Shown: positions 8,416-16,896 of the stretch, in pieces
Numbering within the stretch: position 1 is the stretch's first letter
Layout of the letters: every line of letters starts with the position of its first letter
DNA from: Comamonadaceae bacterium
Lineage (GTDB): Bacteria > Pseudomonadota > Gammaproteobacteria > Burkholderiales > Burkholderiaceae_C
NCBI GenBank assembly: GCA_947373185.1
Contig: CANBWP010000009.1
Coordinates: forward strand, 1 to 64,000
Length of the DNA: 64,000 nt
Direction of reading: 5' to 3'
Notes under the pieces: model-generated
Told to the model about the DNA's origin: nothing
The model's input: only the letters and a program-made list of their open reading frames with translations
Database searches by the model: none
Program-made: the position numbers and the translations under genes

Positions 8416-9175
8416 GTGCCTCTCCTTGCGCTTTGGTGGCCACTTGATCAGCCATTTGATCGGCAGCACCCCGGCCCAGGTAGGCCTCAATCACTTCGCG
8501 GTTGTTCACCACTTCTTGCGGTTTGCCTTGCGCAATGACCTTGCCATACGACAGCACATAGATGTACTCAGACAAACTCATCACCGCGTGCATCACGTGC
8601 TCAATGAGCAAAATGGTGACTCCCGCGTCTCGAATGCTGCGAATCAGCGCAATGATCTCGACAATTTCTTGCGGATTCAAACCCGCCATCACCTCGTCGA
8701 GCAATAACAATTTAGGGCCAGTGGCCAAAGCGCGGGCCAATTCAAGGCGTTTGCGGCCTGCCACAGTCAGCTCCGCCGCGGGTTGCTCCAGCATGCCCGA
8801 CATGCCCACTTTGTCGGCGATCACGCGCGCATGGGCATGCGCTTCGTCCTTTGAGCTGAACTGCTGAAACGCGCCCACGGCAATGTTTTCAAGCACGGTG
8901 AGCTTGGCAAAGGGCTGTGTGATTTGAAATGTGCGCACCATGCCCAAGCGGGCAATTTCATGCACGGGCAAACCCACAATGCTTTGGCCTAAAAACTCGA
9001 CATCACCTTCATCGATTTTGTGAAAACCCGCAATCGATGCAAACAAAGTGGTTTTGCCGGCACCGTTGGGGCCAATGAGGGAAATGATTTGCCCTTGTCC
9101 CACTTCCAACGACGCATTGTCAACAGCGCGCAAGCCACCAAATATTTTGCTAATCCCTTTGACTTTGAGCATCAC
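8408..9175 (-). CDS. LivG-like ATPase of the branched-chain-type ABC importer
   Basis: 255 residues with Walker A GPNGAGKTT at about 35-43, the LivG-typical VRTFQITQPFAKLTVLEN segment, and Walker B LLLLDEVMAGLNP. The signature region reads LTVAGRKRLELARAL, a slightly divergent ABC signature without the usual SGG, as in many members of this branch. The start overlaps the stop of LivM as ATGA (9172-9175). It forms the ATPase pair with LivF. Confidence 0.92.
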   Translation of the reverse strand: MMLKVKGISKIFGGLRAVDNASLEVGQGQIISLIGPNGAGKTTLFASIAGFHKIDEGDVEFLGQSIVGLPVHEIARLGMVRTFQITQPFAKLTVLENIAVGAFQQFSSKDEAHAHARVIADKVGMSGMLEQPAAELTVAGRKRLELARALATGPKLLLLDEVMAGLNPQEIVEIIALIRSIRDAGVTILLIEHVMHAVMSLSEYIYVLSYGKVIAQGKPQEVVNNREVIEAYLGRGAADQMADQVATKAQGEAHA

Positions 9176-10170
9176 GCCTCTCCTGCTTTAGACGATGCAG
9201 CCGAAGTCAAACGACCGGCTTCTTTTCGTTCTTTGCGTTTGAACAATTCAATGAGGCCATTGGGCAAGAAAGCAATGATGATGACCAACAAAGTGCCGTA
9301 CAACACCAATGACAAGCCTTGGAAGCTGAACATGGAGCGTGTCAACTCACTCACCACCGCCAACAGCACCGCGCCAATCAGGGGGCCGTACACCGTGCCA
9401 GCACCACCGATCATGCTGACCAGCAACATCTCCACCGATTTGTCGACGCCAAACACAATGGTCGGATCGATGTACAAAAAGTACTGTGAAAAGAAGCAGC
9501 CGCCCACACCGGCGATGGCACCAGAAATGGCCATGATCTTGATCTTTTCGGCAAAGACATTGATGCCCAATGCCCGCGCTGAATCTTCGTTCTCACGAAT
9601 GGCGGCCAATCGAGCGCCAAAGCGTGAGGCCTTGAGCCACAAAGCCACAGCGACCGAGATGACAGTCAACACCAAGATGATGAAATAGAACACGCGCCTG
9701 TCGCCAAATTGGAAGTTGGCAGCGGTTTGCTTCATGGGAATCAACATGCCCAAGCCGCCGCCGGTGATGTCCACAGAGTTGGCAATGATGCGAAACACTT
9801 CGGCAAAGGCCAAGGTGATCAGTGCAAAGTAAGAGCCCTTTAAGCCCGCTCTGAAAGACATCACACCAATCAACCATCCTGCGGCAGCACCCGCCAAAGC
9901 AGATGCAGGCAGACCCCACCAAGGGTTGATGCCAAAACGCATTTGCACAATGGTGGACGCATAAGCACCCACGCCAAAGAAAGCCACGTGACCAAAAGAC
10001 AACTGCCCGGCAAAACCGCCCGCAATGTTCCAAGATTGGCCAATGAAGGCATAGAACAAGGCCAGCACACCGAAGTTGATGACGAAAGCCGAGTTTGAGA
10101 GAAACGGAAACACAATGGCCGCGGCCAGCAACAAGGCATGCAAGGCCCAAGGGGAACGATTGAAATTCAT
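9172..10170 (-). CDS. LivM-like permease of the branched-chain-type ABC importer
   Basis: 332 residues, strongly hydrophobic, with about nine to ten membrane segments. Family signatures are SWNIAGGFAGQLSFGHVAFFGVGAYAS split around residues 45-75, the cytoplasmic coupling segment SRFGARLAAIRENEDSARALGIN, and GGAGTVYGPLIGAVLL. The C-terminus is a charged tail (FKRKERKEAGR). The start overlaps the LivH stop (ATGA, 10167-10170). Confidence 0.93.
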   Translation of the reverse strand: MNFNRSPWALHALLLAAAIVFPFLSNSAFVINFGVLALFYAFIGQSWNIAGGFAGQLSFGHVAFFGVGAYASTIVQMRFGINPWWGLPASALAGAAAGWLIGVMSFRAGLKGSYFALITLAFAEVFRIIANSVDITGGGLGMLIPMKQTAANFQFGDRRVFYFIILVLTVISVAVALWLKASRFGARLAAIRENEDSARALGINVFAEKIKIMAISGAIAGVGGCFFSQYFLYIDPTIVFGVDKSVEMLLVSMIGGAGTVYGPLIGAVLLAVVSELTRSMFSFQGLSLVLYGTLLVIIIAFLPNGLIELFKRKERKEAGRLTSAASSKAGEA

Positions 10171-11036
10171 CGTTTGTCTCCAAAAAGGCCAGAAGGTCTG
10201 AACAGCAAAATCAGAATAAAGATCAGGGAAATGCCAATTTGTCCGAGGCTTTCACCCAAGTAGAGACCGCCAAATGACTCGGTCAAACCCACGATGAGGC
10301 CACCGACCACGGCCCCCAGAAAACTGCCCATACCGCCCAAGACCACCACGGTAAAGGCCACCATCACAAAGACATGCCCCGTGGTGGGTGAGACATAAAA
10401 AATGGGCATCAACAAAGAAGCCGCAGCGCCCAGCGTGGCCATGCCCAAACCAAACGAAATGGCAAACACTTTGTCGACATCAATGCCCACCAAACGTGCA
10501 CCCATGCGTTCTTTGGCCACCGCGCGAATGGCGCGGCCTGTGTCTGTGCGCGACATAAAGAGTCCCAGACAGGCACACATGACCATGGCGGCCACAAAGG
10601 AAATCACTTTGGGCAATCCCACCAGCAAGGGCCCCACTTCAAACATCTTGTCGCTGTAGGACATGGTGATGGTGCGTGAATCACCCGCGAAAAACATCAA
10701 GGCCAAGTTTTCAATGACGATGGACAAGCCCAAGGTGATGAGCAAGATGTTTTCATCTTTGCCGTAGGACAGCTTGCCAATCAAATAGCGGTACATGACA
10801 TAGCCCAGCGCAAACATGGTGGGCATGGTGACCAACAAAGACAGATAGGGGTCCATGCCCAACTTGGTGACCAAGTAATAGACACCAAACATGGCCACCA
10901 TCAAGAGGCTGCCATGGGCAAAATTAATGATGTGCAAGACACCATAGATCAATGTAAGTCCGGCGGCAACGAGGGTGTAAATGCCCCCCATGAGGATGCC
11001 ATTGATAACAGCCGCGCCGATGATGGTCAGGTCCAA
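10167..11036 (-). CDS. LivH-like permease of the branched-chain-type ABC importer
   Basis: 289 residues with about eight membrane segments. The start (INGILMGGIYTLVAAGLTLIYG) and INFAHGSLLM are typical of LivH. The coupling-helix region is TDTGRAIRAVAKERMGARLVGIDVDKV, followed by VVVLGGMGSFLGAVVGG. It is separated from the binding-protein gene by 76 bases that contain a perfect palindrome (11081-11104). Confidence 0.93.
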   Translation of the reverse strand: MDLTIIGAAVINGILMGGIYTLVAAGLTLIYGVLHIINFAHGSLLMVAMFGVYYLVTKLGMDPYLSLLVTMPTMFALGYVMYRYLIGKLSYGKDENILLITLGLSIVIENLALMFFAGDSRTITMSYSDKMFEVGPLLVGLPKVISFVAAMVMCACLGLFMSRTDTGRAIRAVAKERMGARLVGIDVDKVFAISFGLGMATLGAAASLLMPIFYVSPTTGHVFVMVAFTVVVLGGMGSFLGAVVGGLIVGLTESFGGLYLGESLGQIGISLIFILILLFRPSGLFGDKR

Positions 11037-11080
11037 AACAAGTTCCTTGCGATGAGGTCAATGGTTCAAAAGTCACAACT

Positions 11081-11104
11081 GCGCCGACCCACGTGGGTCG
11101 GCGC
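11081..11104. repeat. 24-base perfect palindrome between the binding-protein and LivH genes
   Basis: The arm GCGCCGACCCAC (11081-11092) is followed at once by its exact reverse complement (11093-11104). In RNA it would fold as a GC-rich hairpin of about ten pairs with a tight loop. On the minus strand it is followed by AGTTGTGACTTTTG, with no run of U, so it is not a typical terminator. It lies where ABC operons often have a stem that protects the binding-protein mRNA and lowers permease expression. Confidence 0.75.
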
Positions 11105-11112
11105 AAGCGCTA

Positions 11113-12330
11113 TCAGCTGAACTTAGGACGTGGGAAGACCGGCTTCACTGCCGCAAATTCATTGGGCCAGACCACATCGATGTCGGTTTTCGAAGCCTGC
11201 AACAAGACGGCACGGCCGCCCGTATTTTGGCCATTGACAAACTTGGTGGCGCCGTAAGGCATGAAGTGATCGGACCAGGTGCTGGTCTCGAGCGCAGCAA
11301 TGACTTTTTCTTTGTCAGAGCTGGCGGCACGTTGCAATGCATCTGCATACAACTTGATCGAGTTGTACGCGCAGTAGACCTCGAATGTGAACAAGGTGTT
11401 TTTGGCTTCAACGCGTTTGCGCATTTCCAAAGCTTTTGGATTGCGTGGGTTGTACCAGTGGTTAAAGTCCATCATGTACTGAGCCACTTCAGGCTGCTCT
11501 TGCACCAGCTTGTAGTTAAAGCCGCCACCCAAGACGCTGAACATGCCCATCAGGTCAACTTTTTGTTGATGCAATGTGCGGGCAATCAAAACGTATTCGT
11601 TTTGGTAATTGCTCATGATCACGATATCGGGTTTGATGGACTTGATGCGCAAGACCAAGTTGGTGAAATCGCGTGTGGGCGTGGCGTGCTTCAAAACATC
11701 TTTGACTTCAATGCCAATGGCGGCCAATTTGGTTTGCAGCAACTTGGCGGTGCTGGTGCCGAATTCTGAATCTTCGTGTACCAACACGGCTGTTTTGGCA
11801 ACGCCACCCGCAGCTTTGTTCACCTGGTTCAGGCCATCAAAGGCATCGTCGACGCACTTGGCAGCGCCTGGTGCCAGGCGGAAGACGTTTTTCAAACCAC
11901 GGCTCACGATGGCGTCAGAGACACCCACGTCAATGATGAACGGTGTGTTGTATTTGGCGGCGGCTTGTGTGGCGGGCAATGCAATGCCGCTGGACATGCA
12001 ACCGATGAAGGCAGAAACGCCCTCTTGGTTCAAACGTTCCACTTCGGACACGCCCACTTCAGGACGTGATTGTGAATCACCGAGCGCTGCTTCGAGTTTG
12101 GCACCGCCCAAAGCTTTGATACCGCCCGCGGCATTGATGTCTTCAATGGCCATCAAAGCACCGGCACGGCACTGCGCGCCGCTGTATGCCAAACCACCGC
12201 TGATGGGATTGATCAAGCCAATCTTCAAGGGTTTGGGTTGAGCCAGCAACAGGCCGGGCGCACCGAGTGCGGTGGTCGCTGCACCAGCTTGCAAAATCAA
12301 ACGACGGGATACGCGGACATCAGACGTCAT
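11113..12330 (-). CDS. periplasmic substrate-binding protein of the branched-chain-type ABC importer
   Basis: 405 residues. The N-terminus has a twin-arginine-like signal (VSRRLILQAGAATTALGAPGL, split here across residues 7-28) ending in LLLAQP, so it is exported. The mature part starts KIGLINPISGGLAYSG and has the type-I periplasmic fold of LivK relatives (AIEDINAAGGI, VSAFIGCMSSGIALP, HEDSEFGTSTAKLL, VLRIKSIKPDIVI). It leads the operon and probably sets substrate specificity. The ligand cannot be read from sequence; in context it may be a cyclic imide, an ureide or a substituted dicarboxylate. Confidence 0.9.
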   Translation of the reverse strand: MTSDVRVSRRLILQAGAATTALGAPGLLLAQPKPLKIGLINPISGGLAYSGAQCRAGALMAIEDINAAGGIKALGGAKLEAALGDSQSRPEVGVSEVERLNQEGVSAFIGCMSSGIALPATQAAAKYNTPFIIDVGVSDAIVSRGLKNVFRLAPGAAKCVDDAFDGLNQVNKAAGGVAKTAVLVHEDSEFGTSTAKLLQTKLAAIGIEVKDVLKHATPTRDFTNLVLRIKSIKPDIVIMSNYQNEYVLIARTLHQQKVDLMGMFSVLGGGFNYKLVQEQPEVAQYMMDFNHWYNPRNPKALEMRKRVEAKNTLFTFEVYCAYNSIKLYADALQRAASSDKEKVIAALETSTWSDHFMPYGATKFVNGQNTGGRAVLLQASKTDIDVVWPNEFAAVKPVFPRPKFS

Positions 12331-12367
12331 GGTAGTTCCTCAATGAAGAAGTTGGGGGGTTGAGTTA

Positions 12368-12391
12368 AATTGTTCCATTCATAGAACAATT
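12368..12391. promoter_or_regulatory. palindromic operator upstream of the importer operon
   Basis: AATTGTTC (12368-12375) and GAACAATT (12384-12391) are exact reverse complements around an 8-base spacer. The site covers the predicted -10 element of the minus-strand operon and lies in the 216-base region shared with the divergent hydrolase gene. A related site is at 21064-21081. The binding factor is probably the GntR/UTRA protein encoded in the operon (inference). Confidence 0.65.
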
Positions 12392-12406
12392 GGGTACACT
12401 GTGCAA
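12378..12406 (-). promoter_or_regulatory. predicted promoter of the 13-gene importer/catabolic operon
   Basis: On the minus strand TTGCAC (12401-12406) is separated by 17 bases from TATGAA (12378-12383), 48 bases upstream of the binding-protein start. The match to the sigma-70 consensus is moderate, 3 of 6 and 4 of 6, and the spacing is ideal. The palindrome 12368-12391 covers the -10 element. Confidence 0.45.
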
Positions 12407-12546
12407 CAATCTTTTTGTGAAGTCAAGCGGTTAACTCCCAATGTTTTGAAAATAATGTGGCATCTCAGCGCCTTGAAAATCAAGGCACTTGAATGCGCAC
12501 CAAAGCAGCACCCAGCCAGTCATTGCACGCAAGGATTTGCACCACG

Positions 12547-13443
12547 ATGGACCACTCGCATTACAGCTACAGCGCGCTGCCATGGCGCCCCCCATTGCCC
12601 TTGGCGCCAAGGCTGCATGTGTTTGCCGTTCTCTACCTCGAACACTGGGACTTTCAAGCGCCCGAGGGCAGTTTGCGCGACCCGCGCTTCGTCGGTGAAT
12701 TTGGCAGCTTCAACCCCGATTACCGCAGCTGGACGCAACGTGAATATGGCCTGCGCATTGGTGTCTTTCGTTTGATGGACGCACTGCGTGACGCAGGCAT
12801 TCAACCCGTTGTGGCCGCCAACAGCATGGTGCTCGAACGCATTCCGCAAGTCATTGAGGCTTTGAACTTGTCAAAGGCGCAGTGGCTCGCCCATGGTGTG
12901 GCCGCCACCCGCATGATGCACAGCAACATGCCCTTGAGCGAACAAGCTGCGCACATCCAACACGCCACGCAAGCCCTTCACCAACACACTGGCCACGTGG
13001 CGCAAGGTTGGCTGAGTCAAGATTCAGGCACATCGCCGCACACCATGGGCTTGCTGGCGGATGCCGGCATTCGGTACACCCTGGATTGGGGCAACGACGA
13101 TCAGCCCTATTGGCTGGCGCCCAGTGGTGCGTCACAACAACAGTTACTCGCGCTGCCTTTGTCCAGTGAATGGGACGATGTCCAAGGACAATGGTTCAGG
13201 CCCATTGAGCCCGCCCAGCACGCTCAGCAAATTTTGCAAGCCGCCAGTCAGATGCGCCAAGAATGCGAAACGCATGAACGCTGTGCCGTCATGGGCCTCG
13301 GGCTTCACCCCTGGGTCTGGGGCATGCCCAGCCGAATTCGCTATTTGCGCGAATTGCTGGCGCAATTGACGCAAACCGAGGGCCTGATTTTCAGCACCCC
13401 TCAGCACCTTTATGAGCAATGCGCAGGCAGCGCCCCAGCCTGA
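12547..13443 (+). CDS. PuuE/NodB-type polysaccharide deacetylase-fold hydrolase (paralogue 1)
   Basis: 298 residues from the ATG at 12547, preceded by AAGGA 12 bases upstream. An ATG 18 codons earlier is possible, but the family begins at about YSALPWR. Conserved landmarks are FAVLYLEHWDF, REYGLRIGVFRLMDAL near 65-80, WGNDDQPYW, and LHPWVWGMPSRIRYLREL near the C-terminus. The family contains the metal-independent allantoinase PuuE and, to my knowledge, a Pseudomonas cyclic imide hydrolase. The HGxYNTRY motif seen in two of the paralogues reads AHGVAATRMM here, so specificity or activity may differ. It is divergent from the importer operon and precedes the MmgE/PrpD gene by 21 bases. Confidence 0.85.
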   Translation: MDHSHYSYSALPWRPPLPLAPRLHVFAVLYLEHWDFQAPEGSLRDPRFVGEFGSFNPDYRSWTQREYGLRIGVFRLMDALRDAGIQPVVAANSMVLERIPQVIEALNLSKAQWLAHGVAATRMMHSNMPLSEQAAHIQHATQALHQHTGHVAQGWLSQDSGTSPHTMGLLADAGIRYTLDWGNDDQPYWLAPSGASQQQLLALPLSSEWDDVQGQWFRPIEPAQHAQQILQAASQMRQECETHERCAVMGLGLHPWVWGMPSRIRYLRELLAQLTQTEGLIFSTPQHLYEQCAGSAPA

Positions 13444-13464
13444 TACACCCAAAGGATCTTCGCC

Positions 13465-14817
13465 ATGGACTACCTAGACACCCTCAGTCAATTCGCTTCA
13501 GGGCTTGACTATGCAAACTTAGCGTCAGAGGTTCAAGACCAAGTGGGCTGGGTCTTGGCAGACACCGTGGCCGCCATGGCGGCAGGTTCGGCTGAGCCTG
13601 AACTGCGGGCCCTTGCCACCAGGCAAGTTGCTGTCAGCCGCTCTGCGGCGCAACTCGTGGGCCTAGGTCAACAAAGCACGCCCGAAGCGGCAGCCTTCAT
13701 CAATGGCACATCCGGCACCTTTTTGGAAATGGACGAGGGCAACCGTTTTTCACGCGGCCATCCGGCGGTTCACGTCATCCCGGCAGCACTGGCGCTCAGC
13801 CAAGAGCGGCAAGCGAATGCCACCGATTTTTTAGCGGCTGTGGTGGTGGGCTACGAAGTGGGTTCGCGCTTGGGCGCCGCCTCGCAACTGCGTGGCGCCA
13901 TGCACCCACACGGCACGTGGGGCACTTTGGGCGCGGCGGCAGCCTGCGCGCGCATTGCACGCATGGATGAAGTCGCCATGCGCCAAACCATCAACATCGC
14001 CGCGTCTCTGACCACCGCCACCTCGAAACAAACCATGCTGGAAGGTGGTTTGGTGCGAAACGTCTATGCGGGCTTGAGCAATCGCAATGGCCTGCTGGCT
14101 TTGAACTTGGCGGAATGCGGTTTCACAGGTGAACACGATGGCCCCCGTTCATTGCTAGGCAAGATCATTTCTGAGACTTTTGAGCCTGACGCAGTGGTGG
14201 AGGGTTTAGGGCAAGACTGGCACTTGATGCGCAATTATTTCAAACTTCACTCTTGCTGCCGCTACAACCACGGCACGCTCGATGCCATTGACCAGATGAA
14301 CGCCGCAGAAAAGTTGCCCCCTGTCGAAGACATCGAACGCATTGAAGTACAGACCTATCACTTGGCCGCAGAGCTGAATGACCCAGCCCCCCAAAACACA
14401 CTGGCCGCCAAATTCTCGGTGCCTTTCGCGGTGGCCACGCGTCTCATCAACCATTCAAGTGCCTTGTCCAGCTTCACCTGGGAGGCTGTTCGCAACCCCC
14501 GCATTTTGGCGCTGGCCCAAAAAGTCAGTGTGAGCCACGACCCCGCCATGAGTGCACGTCTGCCCATGGAGCGGCCCGCCAAAGTCACGCTCTATTTGAA
14601 GAATGGCCAAACACGAACAGGCCAAGCAGGGGTCAACCGAGGCGACGATGCCTCGCCCTACACCCGCCAAGAATTGCGCGACAAATTCATGAACTTGACG
14701 GGCCGCATTTGGCCCGCTGACCACTGCGAAGAACTGCTCCAAGCCACTTTGGACTTGGCACACTTGAAAATCAGTTTAGAGGCTTGGACGCAGCGCTTGG
14801 CGCATCCTGCCCAATGA
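13465..14817 (+). CDS. MmgE/PrpD family protein
   Basis: 450 residues, typical length for the family that holds 2-methylcitrate dehydratase and cis-aconitate decarboxylase. Seen: FINGTSGTFLEMDEGNRFSRGHP (split around 93-115), VVVGYEVGSRLG, HPHGTWGTLGAAAACARI, MLEGGLVRNVYAGLSNRNGLLAL, and YFKLHSCCRYNHGTLDA. The fold usually removes water or CO2 from tricarboxylates or branched dicarboxylates, or isomerises them. It is co-oriented with the hydrolase upstream. The substrate is unknown; a carboxyalkyl-substituted malate or maleate would fit the neighbourhood. Confidence 0.88.
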   Translation: MDYLDTLSQFASGLDYANLASEVQDQVGWVLADTVAAMAAGSAEPELRALATRQVAVSRSAAQLVGLGQQSTPEAAAFINGTSGTFLEMDEGNRFSRGHPAVHVIPAALALSQERQANATDFLAAVVVGYEVGSRLGAASQLRGAMHPHGTWGTLGAAAACARIARMDEVAMRQTINIAASLTTATSKQTMLEGGLVRNVYAGLSNRNGLLALNLAECGFTGEHDGPRSLLGKIISETFEPDAVVEGLGQDWHLMRNYFKLHSCCRYNHGTLDAIDQMNAAEKLPPVEDIERIEVQTYHLAAELNDPAPQNTLAAKFSVPFAVATRLINHSSALSSFTWEAVRNPRILALAQKVSVSHDPAMSARLPMERPAKVTLYLKNGQTRTGQAGVNRGDDASPYTRQELRDKFMNLTGRIWPADHCEELLQATLDLAHLKISLEAWTQRLAHPAQ

Positions 14818-14861
14818 GAGTGACAAAAGTGAAGAAAGTGACAACCTCACCCGAATTGCCT

Positions 14862-15257
14862 TTATCGAAGTGAGTTCTCGCCGCTCATATAGACATCAAC
14901 AGATTTGAACAGGCCATCCTGCAATTCAAAAAAATTGCAATTGTTTTTGACCAGCTTTTCACCTTCGTGGGTGATGTTCTCCACCCGAAATCGGCTGGCA
15001 ATTTTTTGATGGGTCAGATCCACGGTGTGTGAAAAGTCACCATGCCACACTTGTGCATAGCGCTCGTTCAATCGTTCGTACATGCCCCGCACTTCCAACT
15101 CACGACCGGCGTACGACACGCCATGGTTGGCGATGCTGAAACGCGCATCGGCCACAAAGCATGACAACGTAGCGTCCACATCTTTGCGGTCCACCGCAGC
15201 AAAATAGCGCACCACCAGGGCCACCATTTGCGCGGCATCTAAGGTTGCGGGTCTCAT
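14862..15257 (-). CDS. SnoaL-like/NTF2-fold small protein
   Basis: 131 residues beginning MRPATLDAAQMVALVVRYFAAVD, with DVDATLSCFVADARFSIANHGVSYAGR and a final NNCNFFELQDG: a typical cone-shaped NTF2-like fold of the SnoaL_2 type. Members may be isomerases, dehydratases or non-catalytic partners. It is the last gene of the second operon and overlaps the PhyH gene by ATGA. No function can be assigned. Confidence 0.75.
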   Translation of the reverse strand: MRPATLDAAQMVALVVRYFAAVDRKDVDATLSCFVADARFSIANHGVSYAGRELEVRGMYERLNERYAQVWHGDFSHTVDLTHQKIASRFRVENITHEGEKLVKNNCNFFELQDGLFKSVDVYMSGENSLR

Positions 15258-16078
15258 ACGGTCTCCTTAAATCCAGTGTCTTGCAAGGCCCGAAACAAGG
15301 TCAAGGCATTGGCATGCGCAGCGCGTGCTTCGGCCGACAAGGGCTGTCCCAAGCGCTGCTCTTCTAAAAAATGCCCATGACTGCGACCCCGCACGCACAG
15401 CGCTGAGGGCTTCACCGCGCCCACGGGCTTGACCTGTGCAGGTATGTAACTGATGGCAAATCCCAAGCGACGGTCGTTGGTGCGGTTGCCACCCGAGGCA
15501 TGCACCAGGTCGGTGTGATGCAAAGACATTTGACCTGGTCCTACCGGCATGAAGCTGCCTTGGGCATCGTCAAATCGATCGCTGATGCCTTGACCTCTTC
15601 GAATCATGTTCATGGGCTCAGGTTTGTCATCATGTTCAAACACGCCCCATTGGTGGCTGCCCGGCAAGACTTGCATGCAACCCGCTTCGATGCTGGCGTC
15701 ACTCAGTGCCACCCACGCCGTGACGTGCAAATGCGGCGACAAATAAAAGTAAGGACTGTCTTGGTGCCAGCGGACATATGCCGGTGTGTTAGCCTCTTTC
15801 ACAAACAAGGTGCTGTGATAGACCAAAATGTCGGGCCCAATGACATCTTCCACCGCGTCCAAGATGCGGGGATGGTGCACCAGTTGATCGGCCCAATTGA
15901 ACAACAAGTAGCTTTTGGACTTCTCAGGAAAGTCAATCAACTGACCTCGCTGAGCCTCCCAAGTTTCCAACTCTTGGCGATACGCAGACACTTCTTGCCT
16001 GGTCAGCACATCGATCGGCGACACATACCCATCTCGCTCGTATCCGGCCACCTGTGCTGTGCTAAGTGATTGAGGCAT
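15254..16078 (-). CDS. PhyH-family Fe(II)/2-oxoglutarate dioxygenase
   Basis: 274 residues. The iron triad is visible: His105 and Asp107 in WHQDSPY and His193 in HHTDLVHASGGNRT, with Arg203/204 placed to bind 2-oxoglutarate. Other family landmarks are VLPGSHQWG and MPVGPGQMSLHH. Members hydroxylate unactivated carbons of small acids or lipids. In this operon it may hydroxylate an alkyl side chain before ring opening or cleavage (inference). It precedes the SnoaL-like gene with an ATGA overlap and follows the racemase-like gene after 35 bases. Confidence 0.88.
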   Translation of the reverse strand: MPQSLSTAQVAGYERDGYVSPIDVLTRQEVSAYRQELETWEAQRGQLIDFPEKSKSYLLFNWADQLVHHPRILDAVEDVIGPDILVYHSTLFVKEANTPAYVRWHQDSPYFYLSPHLHVTAWVALSDASIEAGCMQVLPGSHQWGVFEHDDKPEPMNMIRRGQGISDRFDDAQGSFMPVGPGQMSLHHTDLVHASGGNRTNDRRLGFAISYIPAQVKPVGAVKPSALCVRGRSHGHFLEEQRLGQPLSAEARAAHANALTLFRALQDTGFKETV

Positions 16079-16113
16079 GAGGCAGTCCCTGGATCTCGTC
16101 GCTGACAGGCCGC

Positions 16114-16896
16114 TCAGAGCCGGCCAACCGATTGTTGCGCTGCGCTCATCATGTCGTGCAACATGTCCAAGCGCGGGTGCATGGGTTTTGGATAAGCCTT
16201 GCGACTTTGCGCCAAGCCCAATCCCAGTGCGGCTTCAGCCATTTTGTAACTGAGCGGTCCCGGGTTGATCACAGGCACCGGCAAGCGCTGACTCAGCCAC
16301 ACATGCGCTTGGTGCATGGTGGTGGAGCCCAAGATCAACACCTCGGCACCGTCTTTTTCGATGGCTTCGTAAGCGGCTTTTTCCAACAAAGGAAACACAT
16401 CTTCTTCTTTGCCTGAGAGCAAGGCTTGGTTGTCGGTGGCCATTTCAATGGAGCGCACCGAAGCGCATTTGTGATGCAAACCCAACTCGTCCATGGCTTT
16501 TTTGTAGAGTGGCTTCCAACGGTTGGCCATGGTCAACACCGAAAATTTGTCGCCCAACATCAACGCCGTCAACATCGAGACCTTGCCAGGGCCGAACACC
16601 GGAATGTCGAGCACCGAGCGCAAAGCCGCCACGCCCGAATCGCTCATGGTGTCAATGCAGACCGCCGCAAAACCTTCGTCCTGGGCACGGCATCCTGCTT
16701 CAAAATTGGCCGCATCGGCCAAGACAAAATCGTGGTGGCTGGAATAGTTCACAGGCCCCGCTTTGACAGTCCGAAACTCAAACGCCAAGTCGGGCGAGAG
16801 GTCAATGCCTTTGAGCTGTGCTTGGCGCAAGGCCAGATTCTCTGCCGACATGGCAAAGGGCACGACCACCAAAATCTTTGACTGGGGCCGGGTCAT
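16114..16896 (-). CDS. Asp/Glu/hydantoin-racemase-superfamily protein lacking the usual catalytic cysteines
   Basis: 260 residues with the two-domain racemase pattern (KILVVVPF at the start, AVCIDTMSDSGVAALRS at 78-94, IPVFGPGKVSM, FSVLTMANRW, ILGSTTMHQAHVWL at 188-201, VPVINPG). Hydantoin racemases and maleate isomerases have a Cys three residues before the DxG and a second Cys after the LG of the second domain. Here those positions read Thr83 and Ser191, though Cys80 is nearby. It may be a racemase, a cis-trans isomerase with altered chemistry, or something else. It overlaps the amidase gene by ATGA. Confidence 0.75.
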   Translation of the reverse strand: MTRPQSKILVVVPFAMSAENLALRQAQLKGIDLSPDLAFEFRTVKAGPVNYSSHHDFVLADAANFEAGCRAQDEGFAAVCIDTMSDSGVAALRSVLDIPVFGPGKVSMLTALMLGDKFSVLTMANRWKPLYKKAMDELGLHHKCASVRSIEMATDNQALLSGKEEDVFPLLEKAAYEAIEKDGAEVLILGSTTMHQAHVWLSQRLPVPVINPGPLSYKMAEAALGLGLAQSRKAYPKPMHPRLDMLHDMMSAAQQSVGRL

